A DNA stretch of 64,000 bases from Morganella sibonii (GTDB lineage: Bacteria; Pseudomonadota; Gammaproteobacteria; Enterobacterales; Enterobacteriaceae), in the NCBI RefSeq assembly GCF_040560245.1, contig NZ_JAKMWP010000001.1, one strand, 5' to 3'. Positions 42,974-52,515 of the stretch are shown here, piece after piece (the stretch's first letter is position 1; every line of letters begins with the position of its first letter). Under the pieces are notes generated by a model. It saw only the letters and a program-made list of their open reading frames with translations, was not told where the DNA came from and did no database searches. The position numbers and the translations under genes were made by a program.

Positions 42974-44176
42974 ATGAGTGTGATAATCACCGGAGGCGGA
43001 ATGACCGGCGCGACACTGGCGCTGGCGCTTTCCCGCCTCAGTCACGGCAGGCTTCCCGTCGCACTGGCGGAAGCCAGATTACCGGATGCCCATCATCCGG
43101 GGTTTGATGCGCGGGCGATTGCCCTGGCGTACGGGACCTGTCAGCGGCTTGAGAAAATCGGGCTGTGGTCTGCCCTGAAAGTCCATGCAGCGCCGATTAC
43201 CCGGGTGCATGTGTCTGATCAGGGGCATACAGGCTGTGTGAATATTACCGCAGGTGATTATGATATTGATGCACTCGGACAGGTTATTGAACTGTATGAT
43301 GCCGGACAAACGCTGTTTGCCGAACTGGCAAAAGCCGAAAATGTCACACTGTACTGTCCGGACAGCGTAAAAAGTATAACCCGCACGACGGATTCGGTCA
43401 GTGTTCAGCTGGAGAGCGGTACGGCACTGAACGGACAGGTTCTGATCGCGGCGGACGGCAGTCACTCTGCGGTCGCACAGCAGTGCGGGATGCAGTGGAA
43501 TGACATACCGTATGAGCAGGTGGCGGTGATCGCCAATGTCATGACGGAGCTGAACCCGCAGGGGCGGGCGTTTGAACGTTTTACCCCGCAGGGTCCGCTG
43601 GCGATGCTGCCGATGACAGAAGGGCGCAGTTCGCTGGTCTGGTGTCACCGTGCAGAACATGCGGACACTGTGCGTGAATGGGATGATGAGACTTTCTGCC
43701 GTGAATTGCAGAAAGCGTTTGGCTGGCAGCTGGGTAAAATTGTCACTGCCGGTGCCCGTCACTGTTATCCGCTGACCCTGAGTGCCGCGCACTCTCAGAT
43801 TTCCCACCGCCTGGCGCTGGTGGGCAATGCCTCTCAGACACTCCATCCGATCGCCGGTCAGGGTTTTAACCTGGGAATGCGTGATGTGATGGCACTGGCG
43901 GAGGTTATCAGTCAGGCATTTTTATCACAGGAAGATATTGGTCAGTACCGTGTGCTGATGCAGTATCAGGCAGCCCGTGAAGCTGACCGGCAGGCGACAA
44001 TGACCCTGACCGACAGCCTGGTGCGCCTTTTCTCCAATCGTTGCTTCCCGCTGGCCGCCGGACGGAATGCCGGTCTGATGGCAATGGAAATGCTGCCGTT
44101 TCTGCGCAACCGGCTGGCAAAGCAGACGCTCGGCTGGGTCGCGCAGCCGGTTAATACCGCCACGGAAAGAGGATAA
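42974..44176 (+). CDS. ubiH: UbiH, FAD monooxygenase of ubiquinone synthesis
   Basis: Flavin hydroxylase (C4 of the ring) in the aerobic ubiquinone pathway, part of the soluble Ubi complex. The 400 residues show the FAD dinucleotide-binding IITGGGMTGATLALALS, the DG motif VLIAADGSHSAVAQQ near 160 and the GD-type motif VGNASQTLHPIAGQGFNLGM near 280. The last has Asn for the usual Asp after Gly, as in E. coli UbiH. It is three bases from both pepP and ubiI, so these form an operon. Confidence 0.95.
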   Translation: MSVIITGGGMTGATLALALSRLSHGRLPVALAEARLPDAHHPGFDARAIALAYGTCQRLEKIGLWSALKVHAAPITRVHVSDQGHTGCVNITAGDYDIDALGQVIELYDAGQTLFAELAKAENVTLYCPDSVKSITRTTDSVSVQLESGTALNGQVLIAADGSHSAVAQQCGMQWNDIPYEQVAVIANVMTELNPQGRAFERFTPQGPLAMLPMTEGRSSLVWCHRAEHADTVREWDDETFCRELQKAFGWQLGKIVTAGARHCYPLTLSAAHSQISHRLALVGNASQTLHPIAGQGFNLGMRDVMALAEVISQAFLSQEDIGQYRVLMQYQAAREADRQATMTLTDSLVRLFSNRCFPLAAGRNAGLMAMEMLPFLRNRLAKQTLGWVAQPVNTATERG

Positions 44177-44179
44177 ACA

Positions 44180-45415
44180 ATGCAGTCATATGATGTGGTA
44201 ATTGCCGGTGGCGGCATGGTCGGACTGGCTCTGGCCTGTGGTCTGCACGGCTGCGGACTGCGTATTGCGGTGATTGAAAAGCAGGCGCCGGATACCCGTT
44301 TTGATCCGCAGGCGCCGTTTGCTGTCCGGGTCTCCGCCATCAACAGCGCCAGTGAGCGCTTACTGGCGCGGCTGGGCGTCTGGCAGGACATTCAGGCAAA
44401 ACGTGCGGCGCCGTACCAGGGTATGGAAGTGTGGGATAACAACAGCTTCGGCCGTATCGCGTTCAGTGCGGCGGAAGCGCATTGTGAACACCTCGGCCAT
44501 ATCATTGAGAATGATGTGGTCCGCAATGCGCTATGGGAGCGGGTTCAGACGCTGTCTGATGTGACGCTGCTCACCGGGACGCAAATCCGTCAGGTGGTGT
44601 GGGGCGAAAATGATGCCTTTATCACCCTGGAAAATGACGACATGCTCACGACCCGCTTAGTGGCGGGCGCAGACGGGGCAAATTCCTGGCTGCGGCAGCA
44701 TGCGGATATCCCGGTTTCGTTTTGGGATTATGAGCATCACGCGCTGGTCGCTACCATCCGCACAGAGTTGCCGCATGAGAATGTGGCACGTCAGGTTTTC
44801 CACGGTGACGGTATTCTGGCATTTTTGCCGCTGCCGGATGCACATCACTGCTCGATTGTCTGGTCACTGCCCGGACTGACAGCACAACACTGTCTGGATC
44901 TGGATGAGGCTGCGTTTAACCATAAACTGGCTGCGGCGTTTGATCTGCGCCTCGGGCTGTGTGAAGTGGTCAGTGAGCGGCGGGCGATCCCGCTGACCGG
45001 CCGCTATGCCCGCCAGTTTGCCGCGCCGCGTCTGGCGCTGCTGGGGGATGCGGCTCATACCATTCATCCGCTGGCCGGACAGGGAGTGAACCTCGGCTTT
45101 ATGGATGTGGCGGAGCTGATTGGTGAAATCCGCCGTCTGACTGCCGAAGGCAAAGATATCGGCAACTATTTCTGGCTGCGCCGTTTTGAACGTCGCCGCA
45201 AACAGAGTGCCGCAATGATGCTGGCCGGGATGCAGGGCTTCCGTGAGCTGTTCGACGGCAACAATCCGGTGAAAAAACTGGTCCGTGATGTCGGCCTGGT
45301 GCTGGCGGATACACTGCCGGGCGTAAAACCGGCTCTGCTGCGCCATGCCCGCGGGCTGAGTGATATGCCGGACTGGCTGCGTGAACCGACGCCGGCATCA
45401 GCTGAAAAAATCTAA
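44180..45415 (+). CDS. ubiI: UbiI (VisC), ubiquinone C5-hydroxylase
   Basis: Flavin monooxygenase that hydroxylates C5 of the ubiquinone ring under oxygen. The 411 residues have VVIAGGGMVGLALACGL (FAD), RVSAINSASERLLARLG, the DG motif VAGADGANSWLRQ near 165 and LLGDAAHTIHPLAGQGVNLGF near 290. It is a paralogue of the preceding ubiH; the GDAAH motif and its second position mark it as UbiI. It ends the operon, shortly before a large palindrome. Confidence 0.95.
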   Translation: MQSYDVVIAGGGMVGLALACGLHGCGLRIAVIEKQAPDTRFDPQAPFAVRVSAINSASERLLARLGVWQDIQAKRAAPYQGMEVWDNNSFGRIAFSAAEAHCEHLGHIIENDVVRNALWERVQTLSDVTLLTGTQIRQVVWGENDAFITLENDDMLTTRLVAGADGANSWLRQHADIPVSFWDYEHHALVATIRTELPHENVARQVFHGDGILAFLPLPDAHHCSIVWSLPGLTAQHCLDLDEAAFNHKLAAAFDLRLGLCEVVSERRAIPLTGRYARQFAAPRLALLGDAAHTIHPLAGQGVNLGFMDVAELIGEIRRLTAEGKDIGNYFWLRRFERRRKQSAAMMLAGMQGFRELFDGNNPVKKLVRDVGLVLADTLPGVKPALLRHARGLSDMPDWLREPTPASAEKI

Positions 45416-45448
45416 TTTAAGGCCTTTTTTCACATTAGTTTTATTCAT

Positions 45449-45496
45449 AATGCACTAAAATTTAACCGGTCGATCCGGCCGGTGTTTTAGTGCATT
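45449..45496. repeat. Long palindrome between ubiI and gcvT
   Basis: AATGCACTAAAA at 45449-45460 is perfectly complementary in reverse to TTTTAGTGCATT at 45485-45496. Inside, ACCGG (45465-45469) pairs with CCGGT (45479-45483). Together this gives a 17-bp interrupted stem. It may terminate ubiI in the plus direction or be a dispersed intergenic repeat. Confidence 0.8.
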
Positions 45497-45720
45497 CCCG
45501 CCGCTTAATTCAAAACTATCACCTGTTAATCCTTTTTTGCGCCTCAGGGCTCAGAATGGCAGATGAAAAATCTGCATACTGACGGCTCGTATTTTTCCGC
45601 CCGCGTACACGGTCACAATTTTTTCTTATGGTTCCGTTTGTGATTCGGTGATAACGTCAGGAAAAGGGTATCGTTTGCGCGGTACATGCTGCGCACTATG
45701 TCTGACTGAAAGGGGATAGA
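45497..45720 (+). promoter_or_regulatory. gcvT upstream region with a weak PurR-like site
   Basis: This must hold the gcvTHP promoter, which GcvA, Lrp and PurR control in E. coli. At 45665-45680 AGGGTATCGTTTGCGC matches the right half of the PurR palindrome (CGTTTGCG) but not the left half. I see no glycine riboswitch fold. The ribosome-binding site before gcvT is GAAAGGGG. Confidence 0.4.
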
Positions 45721-46815
45721 ATGGCACAACACACACCACTGTCCGGTGAGCACGTTGCCTGCGGGGCAAAAATGGTGGATTTTCACGGCTGGATGATGCC
45801 GCTGCACTACGGCTCCCAGATCGAAGAGCACCACAATGTCCGCAATGACGCCGGTATGTTCGATGTTTCCCATATGACAATCGTCGACTTTCATGGTCCG
45901 CAATGTCAGCAGTTCCTCCGTTATCTTCTCGCCAATGATGTGGCAAAACTCACCGAAAAAGGCAAAGCACTGTATACCGGGATGCTGAACGCGTCCGGCG
46001 GTGTGATTGACGATCTTATCGTTTATTACTTTGCGGATGATTTTTACCGGCTGGTGGTGAACTCTGCCACCCGCGAAAAAGATCTGGCGTGGATTGACGA
46101 ACATCGCAAAAACTTTGCTGCTGAGATGACAGTCCGCGATGATTTGGCGATGATTGCGGTTCAGGGTCCGCATGCCAGAGAAAAAGTCGCGACACTGCTG
46201 AGTGAGGAACAAAAGGCGGCTGTTGCCGGAATGAAACCGTTTTACGGCGTGCAGAGCGGCGATTACTTCATTGCCACGACCGGCTACACCGGCGAGGAAG
46301 GCTATGAAATCGCACTGCCCGCAGAGCAGGCCGCTGACCTGTGGAAAAAACTGCTGGCTGCCGGTGTGAAACCGGCCGGATTAGGGGCGCGGGATACCTT
46401 ACGCCTTGAAGCAGGCATGAATCTTTACAGCCAGGAGATGGACGAAACCGTTAATCCGCTGGCGGCGAATATGGGCTGGACCATTGCCTGGCAGCCGGAA
46501 GACCGGAATTTTATCGGCCGCGAGGCACTGGAAAAATTCCGCCGCGAAGGTACTGAAAAACAGGTCGGTCTGGTAATGCGTGAAAAAGGCGTGCTGCGTG
46601 CAGGCATGGAAGTCCGCTTTACCGATGAGCTGGGCAAACAGCAGACCGGCGTTATCACCAGCGGTACATTCTCCCCGTCTCTGGGATTCAGTATCGCGCT
46701 TGCCCGTGTTCCGCAGGGGATCGGTAATACCGCTATTGTACAGGTGCGCAACCGTGAAGTGCCTGTTGAGGTCGTGAAACCGGGTTTTGTCCGTAACGGC
46801 AAAGCACTGGTCTGA
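45721..46815 (+). CDS. gcvT: GcvT, aminomethyltransferase (T protein) of glycine cleavage
   Basis: Transfers the methylene group from the aminomethyl-lipoyl H protein to THF, releasing ammonia. The 364 residues open with MAQHTPLSGEHVACGAKMVDF, then DVSHMTIVDF near 42, with the folate-binding Asp in LANDVAKL and the region TGYTGEEGYEI near 175. The family C-terminal barrel ends PGFVRNGKALV. It is first in gcvTHP; gcvH follows after 55 bases. Confidence 0.97.
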   Translation: MAQHTPLSGEHVACGAKMVDFHGWMMPLHYGSQIEEHHNVRNDAGMFDVSHMTIVDFHGPQCQQFLRYLLANDVAKLTEKGKALYTGMLNASGGVIDDLIVYYFADDFYRLVVNSATREKDLAWIDEHRKNFAAEMTVRDDLAMIAVQGPHAREKVATLLSEEQKAAVAGMKPFYGVQSGDYFIATTGYTGEEGYEIALPAEQAADLWKKLLAAGVKPAGLGARDTLRLEAGMNLYSQEMDETVNPLAANMGWTIAWQPEDRNFIGREALEKFRREGTEKQVGLVMREKGVLRAGMEVRFTDELGKQQTGVITSGTFSPSLGFSIALARVPQGIGNTAIVQVRNREVPVEVVKPGFVRNGKALV

Positions 46816-46870
46816 ATAACCGTTTTTTATTGTTAAATTTTGAGAAACCCGATAACAGGAGCCGTTGGCG

Positions 46871-47266
46871 ATGAGTAATATACCTGAGAATCTGAAATAC
46901 ACAGAAGATCACGAGTGGGTTCGCCATGAGAGTGGTGATGAGTATGTGGCAGGGATCACCGATTACGCGCAGGAACTGCTGGGCGATGTGGTGTTTGTTG
47001 AATTACCGGAAGTCGGTGATGAAATCACATTTGGTGAAGCATTCGGTACTGTTGAGTCGGTAAAAGCGGCATCAGATCTGTATGCGCCGGTCACCGGCAC
47101 CGTTATCGCCGTGAATGAGGCGCTGGAAGACAGCCCGGAGCTGGTAAACAGCGAGCCGTATGAAGGCGGCTGGATGATCCGCATTAAAATCACGGACCCG
47201 GATGAGTTTGCCGGTCTGATGGACGCAGCCAAATACGCAGAACTGCAGGCTGAAGAAGAAGACTGA
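46871..47266 (+). CDS. gcvH: GcvH, lipoyl carrier (H protein) of glycine cleavage
   Basis: Small lipoyl-carrier protein shuttling the aminomethyl group between GcvP, GcvT and Lpd. The ATG at 46871 (MSNIPENLKYTEDHEW, 131 residues) fits E. coli; a TTG two codons upstream is open but less likely. The lipoylated lysine is in VESVKAASDLYAPV near residue 65. GTVIAVNEALEDSPELVNSEPY follows. A strong terminator lies between it and gcvP. Confidence 0.97.
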   Translation: MSNIPENLKYTEDHEWVRHESGDEYVAGITDYAQELLGDVVFVELPEVGDEITFGEAFGTVESVKAASDLYAPVTGTVIAVNEALEDSPELVNSEPYEGGWMIRIKITDPDEFAGLMDAAKYAELQAEEED

Positions 47267-47277
47267 CGGATTAGCGG

Positions 47278-47309
47278 AACCCTGTTTGTAAGCAAACAGG
47301 GTTTTTTTT
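47278..47309 (+). terminator. Strong terminator inside gcvTHP, after gcvH
   Basis: AACCCTGTTTG and CAAACAGGGTT form a perfect 11-bp stem with a four-base loop, followed by a run of T residues (10 in all counting the stem end). It lies 43 bases before the gcvP start. Confidence 0.95.
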
Positions 47310-47351
47310 CGGGTTTTTATTGAATCAGATAATGTCAGGAACCGGAGAACG

Positions 47352-50228
47352 ATGACTCAAACGTTAACTCAGCTTGAAAACCGCGGTGAATTTATCCGCC
47401 GTCATATCGGCGCATCCCCTGAACAGCAGCTGCATATGCTGAAAACAGTCGGTGCGGCGTCACTCGAAGATCTCACCCGTCATATTGTCCCGGACGATAT
47501 TCAGCTGGATATCCCGCCTGCGGTCGGCGAAGGAGCAACAGAACAGGATGCGCTGGCAGAACTGAAAACCATTGCCGGTCTGAATCAGCAGTTTACCTCT
47601 TATATCGGCCAGGGCTATGCGCCAACGATTCTGCCGCCGGTAATTTTACGCAATCTGCTGGAAAATCCGGGCTGGTATACCGCATATACGCCGTATCAGC
47701 CGGAAATATCCCAGGGCCGCCTGGAAGCACTGCTGAATTTCCAGCAGGTGACTATCGATCTGACCGGTCTGGAACTGGCGTCCGCCTCACTGCTGGATGA
47801 AGCGACCGCGGCGGCGGAAGCCATGGCGATGGCAAAACGTGTCAGTAAAAAGAAAAATGCCAACCGCTTTTTTATTGCGGATGATGTGCATCCGCAAACC
47901 CTGGATGTGATCCGCACCCGCGCTGAATACTTCGGTTTTGAACTGACTATTGACAGTGCGGAAAAAGCCCTTGATTACGATGATGTGTTTGGTGTGCTGT
48001 TGCAGCAGACCGGCACCGGCGGGCAGATCCATGATTACCGTGACTTACTGGCGCAGTTACATCAGCGTCAGGTGATCACCAGTGTGGCAGCCGATATTAT
48101 GGCGCTGGTACTGCTGGAAGCGCCGGGCAAACAGGGGGCGGATATTGTTTTCGGCTCAGCCCAGCGTTTTGGCGTGCCGATGGGTTACGGCGGTCCGCAT
48201 GCCGCTTTCTTTGCCTGCCGCGATGCTTACAAACGTGCTATGCCGGGACGTCTTATCGGGGTATCTATTGATGCCGCCGGTAACCGCGCACTGCGCCTGG
48301 CACTGCAAACCCGTGAACAGCATATCCGCCGTGAAAAAGCGAACTCCAATATCTGTACCTCTCAGGTTCTGCTGGCGAACATCGCCGGGATGTATGCGGT
48401 CTACCACGGCCCTGAAGGTCTGAAACGGATTGCCGGGCGCATTCACCGCCTGACGGATATCCTGGCGAAAGCCCTGACAGATGCGGATCTGCGTCTGCGC
48501 AATACTACCTGGTTTGATACCCTGACCATTGAGGTGCAGGATAAAGCGGCTGTTCTGGCCCGCGCCAAAGCCGCACGCATCAACCTGCGCACCGATCTGC
48601 CGGGTGCCGTTGCGGTAACCCTGAGTGAAACCACGCAGCGTGAATGTCTGGAAAATCTGTACGCGGTACTGACCGGACAGGAAGCACAGTGGGATATCGA
48701 TGCACTGGATGCACAGGTTGCCGTATCCTCTGAATCTATTCCTGCCGCGCTGCGTCGTGAAGGGGAAATTCTGAAGCATCCGAACTTCCGCAGCTATCAC
48801 AGCGAAACTGATATGATGCGCTACCTGCACAGTCTGGCCCGCAAAGACCTGGCGCTGGATCAGGCAATGATCCCGCTTGGCTCCTGCACCATGAAACTGA
48901 ATGCGGCTGCGGAGATGATCCCTATCACCTGGCCGGAATTCGGTAACATGCACCCGTTCTGTCCGCCGGAACAGGCGCAGGGCTATCATGTGATGATAGA
49001 ACAGCTTTCCCGCTGGCTGGTGCTGCTGACCGGTTATGACGCCATGTGTATGCAGCCGAACTCCGGTGCGCAGGGGGAATATGCCGGGCTGGTGACTATC
49101 CGCCGCTATCAGGAAAGCAAAGGCGAAGGGCACCGGACTATCTGTCTGATCCCGCAGTCTGCTCACGGCACTAACCCGGCCTCAGCCAATATGGCGGGGA
49201 TGGAAGTCGTGGTGGTAGCCTGTGATGAAGACGGTAATATTGACCTGGCGGATTTACGGGCGAAAGCAGAACAGCACAGTGAGAATCTGTCCTGTGTGAT
49301 GATCACCTATCCGTCCACCCACGGGGTGTATGAAGAGGGTGTGCGTGAAGTCTGCGATATCATTCATGAATTCGGAGGTCAGGTCTATCTGGACGGCGCA
49401 AACATGAACGCACAGGTCGGCGTGACCACGCCGGGCTTTATCGGTGCGGATGTTTCTCACCTTAACCTGCATAAAACCTTCAGTATTCCGCACGGCGGCG
49501 GCGGACCGGGCATGGGGCCGATTGGTGTGAAAAAACACCTGGCACCGTTTGTACCGGGGCACACCATTGTCACTTCTGATTTGCTGACCTCTCAGGGCGC
49601 GGTATCCGCGGCACCGTTCGGCAGCGCCTCTATTCTGCCGATCAGCTGGATGTATATCCGCATGATGGGTGCTCAGGGATTACGTCAGGCCAGTCAGGTG
49701 GCGATCCTCAATGCCAACTACATCGCGGCACGGCTGAAATCCGCTTACGATGTGCTTTATACCGGCCGTAACGGTTATGTGGCACATGAATGTATTCTGG
49801 ATATCCGCCCGCTGAAAGCGAAGTTTGGTATCACCGAGATGGATATTGCCAAGCGCCTGATTGACTATGGCTTCCATGCACCGACGATGTCGTTCCCGGT
49901 CGGCGGCACACTGATGGTGGAACCGACAGAATCCGAAAGTCAGATGGAACTGGATCGCTTTATTGATGCCATGCTGGGTATTCGTGCGGAAATGGAGCGG
50001 GTCGGCAGCGGTGAATGGACAGCGGAAGATAACCCGCTGGTGAATGCCCCGCATATCCAGACTGAACTGGCCGCAGAGTGGTCACACCCGTACAGCCGTG
50101 AAGTGGCGGTATTCCCGACGCAGTCCACCCGTGATAACAAATACTGGCCGACGGTCAAACGGCTGGATGATGTTTACGGTGACCGTCACCTTCAGTGTTC
50201 CTGTGCACCGATGAGTGATTACGAGTAA
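47352..50228 (+). CDS. gcvP: GcvP, glycine decarboxylase (P protein)
   Basis: PLP-dependent decarboxylase that starts glycine cleavage and loads the H protein. The 958 residues are the usual long fused form (both halves in one chain). The PLP-binding lysine is in LNLHKTFSIPHGGGGPGMG near residue 708. The first half carries the degenerate PLP fold and EISQGRLEALLNFQ. It has its own ribosome-binding site (AGGAACCGGAG) after the upstream terminator, so its transcription depends on read-through or an internal promoter. Confidence 0.97.
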   Translation: MTQTLTQLENRGEFIRRHIGASPEQQLHMLKTVGAASLEDLTRHIVPDDIQLDIPPAVGEGATEQDALAELKTIAGLNQQFTSYIGQGYAPTILPPVILRNLLENPGWYTAYTPYQPEISQGRLEALLNFQQVTIDLTGLELASASLLDEATAAAEAMAMAKRVSKKKNANRFFIADDVHPQTLDVIRTRAEYFGFELTIDSAEKALDYDDVFGVLLQQTGTGGQIHDYRDLLAQLHQRQVITSVAADIMALVLLEAPGKQGADIVFGSAQRFGVPMGYGGPHAAFFACRDAYKRAMPGRLIGVSIDAAGNRALRLALQTREQHIRREKANSNICTSQVLLANIAGMYAVYHGPEGLKRIAGRIHRLTDILAKALTDADLRLRNTTWFDTLTIEVQDKAAVLARAKAARINLRTDLPGAVAVTLSETTQRECLENLYAVLTGQEAQWDIDALDAQVAVSSESIPAALRREGEILKHPNFRSYHSETDMMRYLHSLARKDLALDQAMIPLGSCTMKLNAAAEMIPITWPEFGNMHPFCPPEQAQGYHVMIEQLSRWLVLLTGYDAMCMQPNSGAQGEYAGLVTIRRYQESKGEGHRTICLIPQSAHGTNPASANMAGMEVVVVACDEDGNIDLADLRAKAEQHSENLSCVMITYPSTHGVYEEGVREVCDIIHEFGGQVYLDGANMNAQVGVTTPGFIGADVSHLNLHKTFSIPHGGGGPGMGPIGVKKHLAPFVPGHTIVTSDLLTSQGAVSAAPFGSASILPISWMYIRMMGAQGLRQASQVAILNANYIAARLKSAYDVLYTGRNGYVAHECILDIRPLKAKFGITEMDIAKRLIDYGFHAPTMSFPVGGTLMVEPTESESQMELDRFIDAMLGIRAEMERVGSGEWTAEDNPLVNAPHIQTELAAEWSHPYSREVAVFPTQSTRDNKYWPTVKRLDDVYGDRHLQCSCAPMSDYE

Positions 50229-50245
50229 CTGGTAAACGATAAAGA

Positions 50246-50280
50246 AAAGGCCGGTTGTGTTATCACAACCGGCCTTTTTT
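50246..50280. terminator. Bidirectional terminator after gcvP
   Basis: AAAGGCCGGTTGTG pairs with CACAACCGGCCTTT around the loop TTAT, followed by more T residues on the plus strand and preceded by an A-rich stretch. It can serve gcvP and the convergent HD-domain gene. Confidence 0.95.
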
Positions 50281-50281
50281 A

Positions 50282-50887
50282 TCAGCGCAGCCAGCCTTTC
50301 TCCTTCGCGGTATCCAGTTCGGCACGCAGCCATGCCCAGAATGCCGGATGTACATCCGCGATAAATTTCGTGCGATCAATCACCTGTTCCAGTGAAATGT
50401 TGTTTTCCACCCAGCTCTGACCGTTGTTGTGCAGATTCATCAGCACCGGCATCACGCGGTCAATCATATTGGCGATACGGGCTTCGCGGGTTTCTGCTGC
50501 ATCATACTCATTCCACAGCGCCTGAAACTCATCCGCCTGCGGCTGCGGCAGCAGACCGAAAATCCGTTTTGCGGCAGCGACTTCTTTTTCTGCGACCGCT
50601 TCACGGGCGGCCAGGTCAAAGACCAGCACATCACCGGCGTCAATTTCCACCACATCATGCAGCAGTGCCATTTTCAGGATGCGCAGCATATCCGCATCCT
50701 CAACATACGGCGCAAACGCCATAGCAGTTACAGCAAAATGCCAACTGTGTTCAGCGGAGTTTTCCTGACGTTCATTGTTCAGCAGGCGGGTTTTGCGGTA
50801 AACGCTTTTGAGCTTATCCAGCTCCATAACAAAGGTAATTAACTGAGAAAAAGGAATGACTTTCTGTGCAGCAACAGCTGATGACAT
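50282..50887 (-). CDS. HD-domain metal-dependent phosphohydrolase
   Basis: 201-residue HD-superfamily protein resembling the HDDC2/YfbR-type 5'-nucleotidase group rather than E. coli YfbR itself. Metal ligands are visible: His in ENSAEHSWHFAV near 47, the His-Asp pair in ALLHDVVEIDAGDVLVFD near 77, and Asp in NMIDRVMPVL near 142. The role is inferred to be hydrolysis of a nucleoside monophosphate or similar phosphate ester. It lies between gcvP and ygfZ, which are neighbours in the E. coli order, so it is an extra gene here. Its stop lies directly at the gcvP terminator. Confidence 0.82.
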   Translation of the reverse strand: MSSAVAAQKVIPFSQLITFVMELDKLKSVYRKTRLLNNERQENSAEHSWHFAVTAMAFAPYVEDADMLRILKMALLHDVVEIDAGDVLVFDLAAREAVAEKEVAAAKRIFGLLPQPQADEFQALWNEYDAAETREARIANMIDRVMPVLMNLHNNGQSWVENNISLEQVIDRTKFIADVHPAFWAWLRAELDTAKEKGWLR

Positions 50888-50966
50888 AACAACCTCAATA
50901 CAGACTCATACAGAATACCGCCGGGCGCAGAGACAGGGAGTCGCTGCGCCCGGCGGTGACGGGAAA

Positions 50967-51950
50967 TCAGGCTTCTTCAGTAAAGGAATACGGCAGCGGG
51001 AAGAGATTCAGGCGGCTTTCTTCATCTTCACGGATACGGAAGACAGCCTCTTCCTCCGTATCATTATTCATCACAATCTGCACCAGAACACGTTCATCAT
51101 TCAGGCGGACAGCAGCCAGGATAGTCCCGGTACGGCGCCAGTTTTCACCTAACTGACGCTCGGCATCATCACCGGCGACCGGCACATGGCGGCTGTGGCC
51201 GATAAGTGTGAACATGGCGCGTTTGTTGGCACCGCGGAATTTGGCACGGGCCACCATTTCCTGCCCGGTATAACAGCCTTTCTTAAAGCAGATACCCCGC
51301 GGCAGGGATTGCAGGTTTGTCGCCTGCGGCAGAAATTCATTCACTGTCGCCGTATCAATAACGGCGTAACCGGCTTCGATATCCAGTGCTGTCCACTGAG
51401 TATCAGCACCGGACGGCAGGGACAGGGCGTCAGCTAAGGCATTTGCCTGCTCTGCGGAGTGGATCAGAATAAAACGCCCCTGCGGCAGCGGCAGATACAG
51501 CAGTGTGGTGTCATTGCTGCTGACAACCTGACTGTCAGCATCCGGTATAGCGCTGAAGTGTGGCTGTAAGGCGTCTGCTGCGCCGTATCCTGCGATTCCG
51601 GTCAGTACAGCGGTATCATCAGCGGCAATCGTAATTTTGGAGAAAACGGCATATTTTTTCAGTTCCGCAAGCTGGGTATCCAGCGCACTGCGGCGGATAA
51701 GGTAGGCGTAGCCATCCTTATAATGAAACAGACGCAGGTCGCTCCACATTTTCCCTTTGGCATCACAATGTGCGCACAGCACATGCTGATCATCAGCCAG
51801 GGCGTCGATATCGGCGGTAACCTGACCCTGAAGGTATTTCTGACTGTCCGGCCCGGTGATAGTAACCAGCGCCAGATCACTGAGGGAAACGTGTGTTAAA
51901 GGCAGAGAATCACTCAGTTGCGGGAGTAATGCGGTTGTTTCTGTGTTCAT
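50967..51950 (-). CDS. ygfZ: YgfZ, folate-binding protein for iron-sulfur enzymes
   Basis: Folate-dependent protein (GcvT-like fold) needed for making or repairing certain [4Fe-4S] proteins. The 327 residues carry the family signature KKGCYTGQEMVAR near 227 with the conserved cysteine. The N-terminal half has ALVTITGPDSQKYLQGQVTADI. It is divergent from sdhE, as in E. coli. Confidence 0.95.
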   Translation of the reverse strand: MNTETTALLPQLSDSLPLTHVSLSDLALVTITGPDSQKYLQGQVTADIDALADDQHVLCAHCDAKGKMWSDLRLFHYKDGYAYLIRRSALDTQLAELKKYAVFSKITIAADDTAVLTGIAGYGAADALQPHFSAIPDADSQVVSSNDTTLLYLPLPQGRFILIHSAEQANALADALSLPSGADTQWTALDIEAGYAVIDTATVNEFLPQATNLQSLPRGICFKKGCYTGQEMVARAKFRGANKRAMFTLIGHSRHVPVAGDDAERQLGENWRRTGTILAAVRLNDERVLVQIVMNNDTEEEAVFRIREDEESRLNLFPLPYSFTEEA

Positions 51951-52227
51951 GATGTTTTACCTGTCCGGAGAGCTGTGCAATGTATGGTAAAAGAGATAAC
52001 AGACATTGCAAGAGAATATTATTGACCCTTTGTGTGATGCGTTGCATGCAGAGTGATAATGAAATCTGCTGTTGCTGATAACCGGAATTTTTCCGCCTGT
52101 GCCGCATTTTTCTCCGGCATGTGCGGCAGACGATTTTCTTTATTGTCAGGGCTTGGTAGGCTACGCTGATATCATCAGTGATGTTTACCGGTCTGATAAA
52201 CCGCTTCTCAATAAAAAGGATATACCG

Positions 52228-52515
52228 GTGTTAGATATTGAAAATAAAGCCCGCATCCACTGGGCCTGCCGTCGCGGCATGCGGGAACTGGATATTGCGA
52301 TTATGCCGTTTTTTCAGCATGAATATGACACGCTGACCGATGGTCAGAAACAGGATTTTATTCAGCTGCTGACCTGCCCGGACCCGGATCTGTTTAACTG
52401 GCTGATGAACAAAGGCCGTCCGGATGATGAGGCGCTGTATCAGATTATCCGGCTGATTCAGGAACGTAATCAGGCACGGATGGCGGCACAGAATTCGGCA
52501 TATTATCCGGACTGA
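52228..52515 (+). CDS. sdhE: SdhE, FAD assembly factor for succinate dehydrogenase (GTG start)
   Basis: Small protein that helps attach FAD covalently to SdhA and FrdA. GTG at 52228 gives 95 residues starting MLDIENKARIHWACRRGMREL, with an AAGGA ribosome-binding site eight bases upstream; the frame is open upstream without SdhE similarity. The RGxxE flavinylation motif is RGMRELDI near 16-21, followed by PDLFNWLMNKGRP. Confidence 0.94.
   Translation: MLDIENKARIHWACRRGMRELDIAIMPFFQHEYDTLTDGQKQDFIQLLTCPDPDLFNWLMNKGRPDDEALYQIIRLIQERNQARMAAQNSAYYPD

Noticed and set aside
45497..45720. Glycine riboswitch before gcvT
   Set aside because: The conserved glycine aptamer core is not visible; enteric gcvTHP uses GcvA/GcvR instead.
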